From Dactylosporangium sucinum (lineage in GTDB: Bacteria > Actinomycetota > Actinomycetes > Mycobacteriales > Micromonosporaceae), in NCBI RefSeq assembly GCF_014647515.1, contig NZ_BMPI01000053.1:21582-62065 (forward strand): a DNA stretch of 40,484 nucleotides, given 5' to 3'. Below the pieces are notes generated by a model that was not told where the DNA came from, did not search any database, and worked only from the letters and a program-made list of their open reading frames with translations. The translations under genes were made by a program, and so were the position numbers. Positions 8,429 to 15,686 of this stretch are shown here, piece after piece. How positions within the stretch are numbered: position 1 is the first letter of the stretch; every line of letters begins with the position of its first letter.

Positions 8429-10186
8429 CTACAGGCCCAGGTCGGCCTCGAAGTTGCCGGCCTCCAGGCGCTCCTTCATCGTGGTGAGGAAGCGGGCGGC
8501 GTCGGCGCCGTCGACGATGCGGTGGTCGTACGACAGGGCGAGGTAGACCATCGACCGCGGCGCGATGATCTCGCCGAGCTCGGGGTCGTTGACGACGACC
8601 GCGCGTTTCACGACCGCGCCGGTGCCCAGGATGGCCACCTGCGGCTGGTTGATGATCGGCGTGTCGAACAGCGCGCCGCGGCTGCCGGTGTTGGTCAGCG
8701 TGAACGTGCCGCCGGTGATGTCGTCCGGGTTGAGCCTGTTGGTGCGGGTGCGGTCGGCCACGTCGGCGATGCGCTTGGCCAGGCCGCCGAGGTTGAGGTC
8801 GCCCGCGTGCTTGATGACCGGGACGATCAGGCCCTTCTCGGTGTCGACCGCCATGCCCAGGTGCTCGGCGTCGTGGTAGGTGACGGTGCCGGCCTCCAGG
8901 TCGATCGAGGAGTTCACCGACGGGTGCACCCGCAGGGCCTCGACCGCCGCCAGGGCGAAGAACGGCAGGAACGACAGCTTCACGCCGTGGGTGGCGAGGA
9001 ACTGCTGCTTGGCCTGCTCCCGCAGCTTCGCGACCCGGGTGACGTCGACCTCGACGACCGTCGTCAGCTGGGCCGAGATCTGCAGCGACTCGACCATGCG
9101 GCGGGCGATGAGCGCGCGCATGCGGGTCAGCTTCTGGGTCTGGCCGCGCAGCGGGCTCGGGGCCGCCTTGGGGGCCGGCGCCTTCGGGGCCGCCGCCGGA
9201 GCCGCGGGCGCGGCGGCCGGGGCCGCGGCGGCCTTCGCGGCCTCCTGGGCCTTGGCCGCGGCGTCGAGGACGTCCTGCTTGCGGATGCGGCCGCCGACGC
9301 CCGTGCCGGACAGCGTGGCCAGGTTGACCCCGTGCTCGGCGGCGAGCTTGCGGACCAGCGGCGTGACGTAGCCGGCCTCGTCGCCCTCGACCTTGCCGTT
9401 GCCGCCCGCGGTGACGTTGGTCGCCGGGCCGGTCTCGACGGGGGCGGTGGCCGCGGGCTGCGGCTCGGCGACCTTCGGCGCGGCGGCCGGCTGGGGTGCC
9501 GGTGCCGGCGCCGGCGCGGGCGCCTCGGCCTTCGGCTCCGCCTTGGCGGGAGCGGCCGCGGCCGGGGCACCACCCGCGGCGCCGATCACGGCCAGGTCGG
9601 CGCCGACCTCGACGGTCTCGTCCTCCTGGACCTTGATCTCCAGCAGCGTGCCGCTGACCGGCGACGGGATCTCGGTGTCGACCTTGTCGGTGGAGACCTC
9701 GAGCAGCGGCTCGTCGGCCTCGACCTGGTCGCCGACCTGCTTCAACCAGCGGGTGACGGTGCCCTCGGTGACGCTCTCGCCGAGCGCCGGCATCTTCACC
9801 GCGGTGCCCTCGCCACCACCGGTGGCCTGCGGCGCGGCGGCCTGCGGCTCGGGCTCGGGGGCGGCCTGGGGCTCCGGCTCCTGCGCGGGCTCCGGCTCCG
9901 CCTCGGCGGCCGGTGCGGTGGCCGCGGCCGCGCCGGCCCCGCCCTCCGCGCCGTCGCCGATCACGGCCAGCTCGGCGCCGACCTCGGCGGTCTCGTCCTC
10001 CTGCACCACGATGCGGGTGAGGACGCCGGCCGCCGGCGACGGGATCTCGGTGTCGACCTTGTCGGTGGAGACCTCGAGCAGCGGCTCGTCGGCCTCGACC
10101 TGGTCGCCTTCCTGCTTCAACCAGCGGGTGACGGTGCCCTCGGTGACGCTCTCGCCCAGCCGGGGCATGGTGACCGATACCGGCAT
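8429..10186 (-). CDS. sucB: 2-oxoacid dehydrogenase E2 (dihydrolipoamide succinyl/acetyltransferase)
   Basis: The acyltransferase core of a 2-oxoacid dehydrogenase complex, 585 residues. Two lipoyl domains (about 1-80 and 125-205) carry the modified lysines Lys43 and about Lys168, each in EVSTDKVDTEIPSP. Pro/Ala/Glu-rich flexible linkers separate them. The E1/E3-binding domain is at about 270-310 (YVTPLVRKLAAEHGVNL, GRIRKQD). The catalytic domain ends with YDHRIVDG, holding the active-site His and Asp. In mycobacteria the equivalent DlaT serves pyruvate dehydrogenase as well, so succinyl versus acetyl specificity is uncertain. It follows lpd by 21 bases and has AGGAG just before its ATG. The DNA of the two lipoyl domains is almost identical over 124 bases. 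Confidence 0.95.
   Translation of the reverse strand: MPVSVTMPRLGESVTEGTVTRWLKQEGDQVEADEPLLEVSTDKVDTEIPSPAAGVLTRIVVQEDETAEVGAELAVIGDGAEGGAGAAAATAPAAEAEPEPAQEPEPQAAPEPEPQAAAPQATGGGEGTAVKMPALGESVTEGTVTRWLKQVGDQVEADEPLLEVSTDKVDTEIPSPVSGTLLEIKVQEDETVEVGADLAVIGAAGGAPAAAAPAKAEPKAEAPAPAPAPAPQPAAAPKVAEPQPAATAPVETGPATNVTAGGNGKVEGDEAGYVTPLVRKLAAEHGVNLATLSGTGVGGRIRKQDVLDAAAKAQEAAKAAAAPAAAPAAPAAAPKAPAPKAAPSPLRGQTQKLTRMRALIARRMVESLQISAQLTTVVEVDVTRVAKLREQAKQQFLATHGVKLSFLPFFALAAVEALRVHPSVNSSIDLEAGTVTYHDAEHLGMAVDTEKGLIVPVIKHAGDLNLGGLAKRIADVADRTRTNRLNPDDITGGTFTLTNTGSRGALFDTPIINQPQVAILGTGAVVKRAVVVNDPELGEIIAPRSMVYLALSYDHRIVDGADAARFLTTMKERLEAGNFEADLGL
9658..10156. repeat. Near-identical direct repeat within the two lipoyl domains
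   Basis: Bases 9658-9781 and 10033-10156 are 124 bases long, in the same orientation and 375 bases apart. They differ at only two positions (GAC against TTC at the middle). They encode the same part of each lipoyl domain. Third codon positions are as conserved as the others, which suggests recent duplication or gene conversion. Confidence 0.9.
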
Positions 10187-10207
10187 CTGAAACTACTCCT
10201 AAGATTC

Positions 10208-11590
10208 TTAGTGGACGTGGAGCGGCTTGCCGGCGAGCGCGAGGTGCGCCTCACCGAGAGCCTCGTTCTGGGTGGGGTGCATGTGCACCAGCGGGGCGAC
10301 GTCGCCCGGGAACGCTTCCCAGTTGTAGATCAACTGAGCCTCGCCGATGAGCTCGCTGACCCGGCTACCCACCATGTGGACGCCGACGACCGGCCCGTCC
10401 TTGACCCGGATGAGCTTCACGAAGCCGGCCGTCTTGAGGATCTGGCTCTTGCCGTTGCCGGTGAGGTCGTACTGCACCGTCTCGACCTGGTCGCCGTGCA
10501 GCTCGCGGGCCTTCGACTCGTTGAGGCCGACGGAGGCGACCTCGGGCTCGGAATACGTCACGCGGGGGATGCCCGCCTCGTCGATCAGCTGCGGGTGCTG
10601 GCCGGCGATCTCCTCGGCCACGAAGATGCCCTGCTGGAAGCCGCGGTGGGCGAGCTGGACGCCCGGCACGATGTCGCCGACGGCGTAGACGCCGGGCACC
10701 GAGGTGCGCAGCCGCTCGTCGGTGAGGACGAACCCGCGCTCCATCTTGATGCCCTGCTCCTCATACCCGAGGTTGGCGGTCGTCGGGCCGCGACCGACGG
10801 CGACGAGCAGCAGCTCCGCCTCGATCGTCTCGCCGCCCTGGATGGAGACCTTGACCCCGTTCGCGGTGCGCTCGACGCCCTCGAACGGCTTGCCCACCTT
10901 GAAGGCGATGCCGCGCTTGCGGAACGCCCGCTCCAGCGCCTTCGAGCTGGCCTCGTCCTCGACCGCAAGCAGCCGCGGGAGCGCCTCGACGATCGTCACG
11001 TCGACGCCGAACGACTTCCACGCGCTGGCGAACTCGCAGCCGATGACGCCGCCGCCGAGGACCACCGCCGACGCCGGCACGTGGTCGAGGCCCAGCGCGT
11101 GCTCACTGGTGATGACCCGCTCGCCGTCGACGACCAGGCCCGGGAGGGTCTTCGAATACGACCCGGTGGCCAGCACGACGTTCTTCGCCGTATACCGCGT
11201 GCCGCCGACCTCGACGGCGCCGGGCGCCACCAGGCGGCCCTCGCCCTCGATCAGCTGCACCTTGCGCGCCTTGGCCAGGCCCTGCAGGCCCTTGTACAGC
11301 TTCGTGACCACGCCGTCCTTGTAGGCGTTGACCGCCTTCATGTCGACGCCGTTGAACTTGGCCTGGATGCCGAACTGCTCCGCCTCGCGCGCCGCGTCGG
11401 CGACCTCGCCGGCGTGCAGGAGCGCCTTGGTCGGGATGCACCCGCGGTGCAGGCAGGTGCCGCCCAGCTTGTCCTTCTCGACCAGCGCGACGGAGAGGCC
11501 GAGCTGCGCCGCGCGGAACGCGGCCGCATAGCCGCCGCTGCCGCCGCCCAGGATCAGGACGTCGAAGGAGTTGGCGTGTGGGTCACTCAC
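10208..11590 (-). CDS. lpdA: Dihydrolipoyl dehydrogenase (E3)
   Basis: An FAD enzyme that reoxidises dihydrolipoyl groups using NAD+, serving the 2-oxoacid dehydrogenases and glycine cleavage. The FAD-binding motif is LILGGGSGGYAAA. The redox disulfide is Cys46-Cys51 in GGTCLHRGC. The NAD motif VVLGGGVIGCEFAS is at about 175, the second FAD contact VYAVGDIVPG near 310, and the C-terminal His-Glu pair lies in HMHPTQNEALGEA. I chose GTG 11590 (460 residues) because GGGAGAA lies directly upstream; a longer frame from 11611 has no such site. It is the first gene of the lpd-sucB operon. The intergenic gap contains a small palindrome, CTAAGATTCTTAG. Confidence 0.95.
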   Translation of the reverse strand: MSDPHANSFDVLILGGGSGGYAAAFRAAQLGLSVALVEKDKLGGTCLHRGCIPTKALLHAGEVADAAREAEQFGIQAKFNGVDMKAVNAYKDGVVTKLYKGLQGLAKARKVQLIEGEGRLVAPGAVEVGGTRYTAKNVVLATGSYSKTLPGLVVDGERVITSEHALGLDHVPASAVVLGGGVIGCEFASAWKSFGVDVTIVEALPRLLAVEDEASSKALERAFRKRGIAFKVGKPFEGVERTANGVKVSIQGGETIEAELLLVAVGRGPTTANLGYEEQGIKMERGFVLTDERLRTSVPGVYAVGDIVPGVQLAHRGFQQGIFVAEEIAGQHPQLIDEAGIPRVTYSEPEVASVGLNESKARELHGDQVETVQYDLTGNGKSQILKTAGFVKLIRVKDGPVVGVHMVGSRVSELIGEAQLIYNWEAFPGDVAPLVHMHPTQNEALGEAHLALAGKPLHVH

Positions 11591-11793
11591 GAATTCTCCC
11601 AGGTGATGCACGGGCCCGGTGACCCGTGGCGGTGCGAATAGCGGGGTTCGCCCTTCGCATGACGATCCTTGGCCATCTTGTCACTTGCGCTGCCCGCCTG
11701 CGACGGTAGGTGCCCCCACGGCGGACGACTGGGACACTGCAAACATGCGCCGTCGTCGTAGGCTGGTCGCCAACTCGTAGGGGAGGAGCGGTC

Positions 11794-12105
11794 GTGGCAT
11801 GGTTTCGCCGACGCAGGCCGGCAGCCGGTGGACGCACCGCGAGCCGTGAGGATCTTGCTCACCTCGAGGAGTTCGTGCGGTCGCGCCGCGGCGTCGAGGG
11901 CTTCATCGAGCCCCGCACGACCGTGACGGAGACGACACTCCTGCTCATCGCCCATGACGGCGAATGGACCCGTCGCCGCATGGAGAGCCCGCAGGCGGCG
12001 CGCCAGTTCGCGCACCGCCTGAGCATGCCCATCTACGACACCGCGCTGGTCGGCTATCCGCAGCGGATGCGCGACTACAACGCGCGCAACAAGCGCACCA
12101 CCTGA
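11794..12105 (+). CDS. Small conserved actinobacterial protein
   Basis: A 103-residue protein from GTG 11794, with GGGAGGAG eight bases upstream. The N-terminus is basic (VAWFRRRRPAAGGRTA). A conserved core follows: HLEEFVRSRRGVEGFIEPRT, then VTETTLLLIAHDGEWTRRR, MESPQAARQFAHRL and a final PIYDTALVGYPQRMRDYNAR. Proteins of this kind are widespread in actinobacteria and are sometimes labelled oxidoreductase, but I see no cofactor motif. No membrane segment is present. It is divergent from lpd, sharing the 200-base promoter gap, and convergent with pepA. Function unknown. Confidence 0.8.
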   Translation: MAWFRRRRPAAGGRTASREDLAHLEEFVRSRRGVEGFIEPRTTVTETTLLLIAHDGEWTRRRMESPQAARQFAHRLSMPIYDTALVGYPQRMRDYNARNKRTT

Positions 12106-12112
12106 TTCCATT

Positions 12113-12137
12113 GGGCCGGGGCCTTCGGCTCCTGGCC
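12113..12137. terminator. Possible terminator between convergent genes
   Basis: GGCCGGGGCC, TTC loop and GGCTCCTGGCC form a stem of ten pairs with one bulged T and one G-T pair. It lies in the 42-base gap between the stop of the small + strand gene and that of pepA. Confidence 0.5.
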
Positions 12138-12147
12138 GTACCTGAGG

Positions 12148-13707
12148 CTACCGCTCGGCGGCGATCTCCTCGACCAGGTCGATCAGGGTGCGCACCGGCA
12201 CGCCGGTGCCGCCCTTGCTCCAGTAGCCGAACGGCTCGCCGGCGTGGTAGCTGGGGCCGGCGATGTCGATGTGGGTCCACTGCACGCCCTCGGTCACGAA
12301 CTCGGACAGGAAGACCCCGCCCTGTAGCATGTGACCGGCCCGGTCCATGCCCGCGTTGACCTGTGAGATGTCCGCCACGTCCGACTCCATGCCCTTGCGG
12401 ACGTCCTCGGGCAGCGGCATCGGCCACATCGGCTCGCCGGTGCGCTCGCCGGCCTCCCGGACCCGCTCGCACAGCTCGGGCGTGCCCATGACCCCGGAGA
12501 TCCGCTTGCCGAGCGCGATGACCTGGCCACCGGTGAGCGTCGACACCTCGAACAGGTAGTCGGGCTCGTCCTCGCAGGCCCGTGCGATGGCGTCGCCCAG
12601 GATCATGCGCCCCTCGGCGTCGGTGTTGAGCACCTCGACCTGCTTGCCGTTGTACATCGACACGACGTCACCCGGCCGGTAGGCGCTCCCGGACGCCATG
12701 TTCTCGGCCATCGGGGCGTACCCGACCACGGCGACCTTCGGCTTGAGCTGGGCGATCGCGATCATCGCCGCGGCGACCGCCGCCGCACCGGACATGTCGG
12801 ACTTCATCTCCCACATGCCGGCCGCCGGCTTGATCGACACGCCGCCGGTGTCGAACGTGATGCCCTTGCCGACGAGCGCCACCCGCCGGGTCGCGCCGGC
12901 CGGCTCGTAGGCGATGCGCACCAGCCGCGGCGCCGCGGCCGACCCCAGGCCGACGGCCAGGATGCCGCCGTACCCCTGCTTCGCGAGCGCCTTCTCGTCG
13001 AGCACGGACACCGACAGCGACGCCTCGCCGGCGGCCGCGGCCACCGCGTCGGCGAACTGCGGCGGGCGCAGCTCGTTGGGGGCGGTGTTGATCCAGTCGC
13101 GGGTGCGCGCCACGGCCGCGGCCACGGCCACCGAGCGCTTGAGCGCCGCCTTCGCCGCCTTCGAGCCGGCGTCGGGCACGTGCACCACGGCCTTGCGCAC
13201 CGGGTCGCGGCGTCCCGCGGCCGGCCTGGTCTTGTACCCCGCGAACCGGTACGCGCCCAGCAGCGCGCCCTCGGCCACGGCACGCACGCCCGCGGTCACC
13301 CCGGCGTCGGACCCGCCGTCCCGGTCGGCCACGGGCAGCACCAGGGCGACCGAGGCGGACCCGGCCAGCGCCCGGGCCGCCGCGCCGGCCGCCCGCCGCA
13401 GCGTCTCCGGCGCCGGGGCGGCACCGGCCGGCTCCGGGCCGAGGCCGACGGCCACCACCACGGGCGCGGCGACAGCGCCGAACGCGGCGAGCTTCGTCAC
13501 CTCGCCGACGGCGCCGGTCGCGCCGAGGACGCGCAGGGTCTCGGCCAGCCCGCCGCCCGGCCGGTCGCTGAACGCCGCGGCGACGCGCTCGGCGCCGGGG
13601 GCGAGCAGCAGCTTGGCGTCGCCGCCCTCGTGGGCGTACACGCCGATGACGACGGCGTCGACGGCGAGCTCGGCTGGGTCGGTGTCGGCCAGGGTCAGGG
13701 AGGTCAC
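12148..13707 (-). CDS. pepA: Leucyl aminopeptidase (M17 family)
   Basis: A cytoplasmic two-metal aminopeptidase that removes N-terminal residues from peptides, normally a hexamer. It has 519 residues. The variable N-terminal domain (1-170) is Ala/Val-rich. The catalytic domain holds ALVGKGITFDTGGVSIKP with a metal-binding Lys and Asp, MKSDMSGAAAV with the second Asp and catalytic Lys, and NTDAEGRMILGDA with the Asp, Glu and Arg of the active site. HIDIAGPSYH lies near the end. The start is at 13707. It is divergent from gcvT with 106 bases between. Orthologous to pepB of mycobacteria, which also lies next to gcvT. Confidence 0.96.
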   Translation of the reverse strand: MTSLTLADTDPAELAVDAVVIGVYAHEGGDAKLLLAPGAERVAAAFSDRPGGGLAETLRVLGATGAVGEVTKLAAFGAVAAPVVVAVGLGPEPAGAAPAPETLRRAAGAAARALAGSASVALVLPVADRDGGSDAGVTAGVRAVAEGALLGAYRFAGYKTRPAAGRRDPVRKAVVHVPDAGSKAAKAALKRSVAVAAAVARTRDWINTAPNELRPPQFADAVAAAAGEASLSVSVLDEKALAKQGYGGILAVGLGSAAAPRLVRIAYEPAGATRRVALVGKGITFDTGGVSIKPAAGMWEMKSDMSGAAAVAAAMIAIAQLKPKVAVVGYAPMAENMASGSAYRPGDVVSMYNGKQVEVLNTDAEGRMILGDAIARACEDEPDYLFEVSTLTGGQVIALGKRISGVMGTPELCERVREAGERTGEPMWPMPLPEDVRKGMESDVADISQVNAGMDRAGHMLQGGVFLSEFVTEGVQWTHIDIAGPSYHAGEPFGYWSKGGTGVPVRTLIDLVEEIAAER

Positions 13708-13801
13708 TCGGGCTCCACATCAATGATGGTGTCGTCTTGGTGCGTTCACCGCAGCTTCAGCATGCCGCCGAATCGGGTGCTGGACACGATAACCAACGCG
13801 A

Positions 13802-13807
13802 TAGGTT
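13802..13807 (+). promoter_or_regulatory. Possible -10 box of a leaderless gcvT mRNA
   Basis: TAGGTT lies six bases before the gcvT ATG and there is no Shine-Dalgarno sequence between them. TGGACA at 13781-13786 could be the -35 box, though the spacing (15) is short. Transcription would begin at the start codon. Confidence 0.4.
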
Positions 13808-13813
13808 GCGGAC

Positions 13814-14905
13814 ATGACCCAACCCTTGCGGCACCCCGCGTTGTATCACCGTCATGCGGCGCTCGGTGCCAAGTTCGCGGCGTTCGGTGGCTGGGAGATG
13901 CCGTTGGAATACGCCGGGGGCGGCGTGCTCAAGGAGCACAGCGCCGTCCGGGAGGACGTGGGCGTGTTCGACGTGTCCCACCTGGGCAAGGCCCGGGTGC
14001 GCGGCCGGGGCGCCGCCGCGTTCGTGAACCGCTGCCTCAGCAACGACCTCGACCGCATCGCCGCGGGCCAGGCGCAGTACACCCTGTGCCTCGCCGACGA
14101 CGGGGGCGTGGTGGACGACCTCATCGCGTACCGGTTCGGCGACGACGACGTGTTCCTCATCCCCAACGCGGCCAACACCGCCGAGGTGGTCCGCCGGCTC
14201 ACCGCCGCCGCCCCGAACGGCGTCTCGGTCGTCGACCAGCACGAGCTGTTCGCCGTCCTGGCCGTCCAGGGCCCCCGCTCGACCGAGCTGCTCGGCGGGC
14301 TGGGCCTGCCGACCGACCACGACTACATGAGCTTCACCGTCTCCGCCTACGCGGGCACCGACGTCGTGGTCTGCCGCACCGGGTACACCGGCGAGCACGG
14401 CTACGAGCTGGTCGTGCCGTCGCACGACGCCCTCACCCTGTGGGACGCGATCGTCGAGGCCGGCGCCCGCCCGTGCGGCCTGGCCGCCCGCGACACCCTG
14501 CGGACCGAGATGGGCTACCCGCTGCACGGCCAGGACCTCTCCGCGCAGATCAGCCCGGTGCAGGCCCGCGCCGGCTGGGCGGTGGGCTGGAAGAAGCCGG
14601 AGTTCTGGGGCCGCGCGGCGCTCGTCGCCGAGAAGGAGGCCGGGCCGCGGCGCCTGCTGTGGGGGATCGAGGCCCTCGACCGGGGCATCCCGCGGGCCCA
14701 CATGACCGTGCTCGCCGGGGACACCCCGATCGGGGAGGTGACGAGCGGCACGTTCTCGCCGACCCGCAAGGTCGGCATCGGGCTCGCGCTCATCGACACG
14801 GCGTCGGGCGTGGGCGAGGGCGACGAGGTCGCCCTGGACGTCCGCGGCCGCCGCTCCCAGGTGCGCGTGGTGAAGCCCCCGTTCGTGCCGTCCTCGGTCC
14901 GCTGA
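13814..14905 (+). CDS. gcvT: Aminomethyltransferase (glycine cleavage T protein)
   Basis: Takes the aminomethyl group from the lipoyl arm of GcvH, releasing ammonia and passing the carbon to tetrahydrofolate. It has 363 residues, the usual length. Visible features are HAALGAKFAAFGGWEMPLEY at the N-terminus, VFDVSHLGKARVRG with the catalytic Asp region, DDLIAYRFGDDDVFL, RTGYTGEHGYEL, and the C-terminal EVTSGTFSPTRKVGIGLA. The start is ATG 13814. gcvP and gcvH are not in the window. The gene is clustered with lipA, lipB and lpd, which the glycine cleavage system needs, but is on the opposite strand from them. Confidence 0.96.
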   Translation: MTQPLRHPALYHRHAALGAKFAAFGGWEMPLEYAGGGVLKEHSAVREDVGVFDVSHLGKARVRGRGAAAFVNRCLSNDLDRIAAGQAQYTLCLADDGGVVDDLIAYRFGDDDVFLIPNAANTAEVVRRLTAAAPNGVSVVDQHELFAVLAVQGPRSTELLGGLGLPTDHDYMSFTVSAYAGTDVVVCRTGYTGEHGYELVVPSHDALTLWDAIVEAGARPCGLAARDTLRTEMGYPLHGQDLSAQISPVQARAGWAVGWKKPEFWGRAALVAEKEAGPRRLLWGIEALDRGIPRAHMTVLAGDTPIGEVTSGTFSPTRKVGIGLALIDTASGVGEGDEVALDVRGRRSQVRVVKPPFVPSSVR

Positions 14906-14914
14906 CCCCCCGCT

Positions 14915-14941
14915 GAGGCCCCGCCCCGGCGGCGGGGCCTC
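14915..14941. terminator. Terminator between gcvT and cobS
   Basis: A perfect 11-base-pair stem (GAGGCCCCGCC at 14915-14925 with 14931-14941) and loop CCGGC lie ten bases after the gcvT stop. The right arm overlaps the stop codon of the convergent cobS, so it may serve both genes. Confidence 0.8.
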
Positions 14942-15686
14942 ACCCCGTCGCGAGCACGACGAGCGCGGCCATGGTAGAGAGCTCGACCGCCGCACCGACG
15001 ACGTCTCCGGTGAGCCCGCCGAAGCGCCGCCGGGCGTGCGCGGTGAGCCCCCAGGCGACGATCACGGCGACGCCGACCGCGACCGGACCGCGGACCGGGT
15101 CGGCGAGGACGGCGAACCCGGCGATGACCAGCGCGGCAACGACCACCAAGGGCAGCGGGACGGTCTCGGCGACGAGCGCGCCCAGTCCCTCGGGCCGCGC
15201 GGCCGGAAGCCCTCGCCGGCAGGCGACGGTCGCGGCGAGGCGTCCCGCCGCGAACGCGATCACGACGAGCGCAACAACCGACAAATCGGAAGTATCCGCA
15301 ACAACGGCGGAGAGCGCGGCAGCGTCCACCAGGAGCACGAGGACGATCGCCGCCACGCCGAACGGCCCGATGTCCGGCTTCTTCATGATCTCCAGCGCCC
15401 GGGCGGGCGGGGCGTAGGAGCCCAGGCCGTCCGCGACGTCCGCGAGGCCGTCCACGTGCAGCGCCCGCGTCAGCAGCACCGCCGCCCCCACCAGCAGCGC
15501 GGCCGTCAGCAGGGGGGACGCGCCCAGCGTCGCCAGGGCCCAGCCCAGCAGGCCCAGGACCAGGCCCAGCAGGCCACCCACCACGGGGGCGAGGACCATC
15601 GCCACACGGGCCGTGGCGCGGTCGAACCGGTCCGCCCGGACGGGCGCGACCGTGAACAGGGTCAGGGCGAGCCTCAGTCCTCCCAC
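14940..15686 (-). CDS. cobS: Adenosylcobinamide-GDP ribazoletransferase (cobalamin synthase)
   Basis: The membrane enzyme that joins adenosylcobinamide-GDP with alpha-ribazole (phosphate), the last assembly step of coenzyme B12. It has 248 residues, almost all hydrophobic helices. The signature HVDGLADVADGLGSY (about 77-91) holds the metal-binding acidic residues and is followed by MKKPDIGPFGVAA. A second motif is ARRRFGGLTGDVVGA near the C-terminus. The start at 15686 overlaps the end of the cobU-cobT fusion gene by 13 bases, so translation is probably coupled. Confidence 0.94.
   Translation of the reverse strand: MGGLRLALTLFTVAPVRADRFDRATARVAMVLAPVVGGLLGLVLGLLGWALATLGASPLLTAALLVGAAVLLTRALHVDGLADVADGLGSYAPPARALEIMKKPDIGPFGVAAIVLVLLVDAAALSAVVADTSDLSVVALVVIAFAAGRLAATVACRRGLPAARPEGLGALVAETVPLPLVVVAALVIAGFAVLADPVRGPVAVGVAVIVAWGLTAHARRRFGGLTGDVVGAAVELSTMAALVVLATG

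Noticed and set aside
10196..10212. CTAAGATTCTTAG as a riboswitch or terminator between lpd and sucB
   Set aside because: The stem is only six AT-rich pairs with a one-base loop and includes the stop codon and ribosome binding site; it would not stop transcription.
8027..11641. 1204-residue + strand frame across sucB and lpd
   Set aside because: Antisense shadow of two well-recognised genes; composition is Leu/Arg/Gly-rich without domains.
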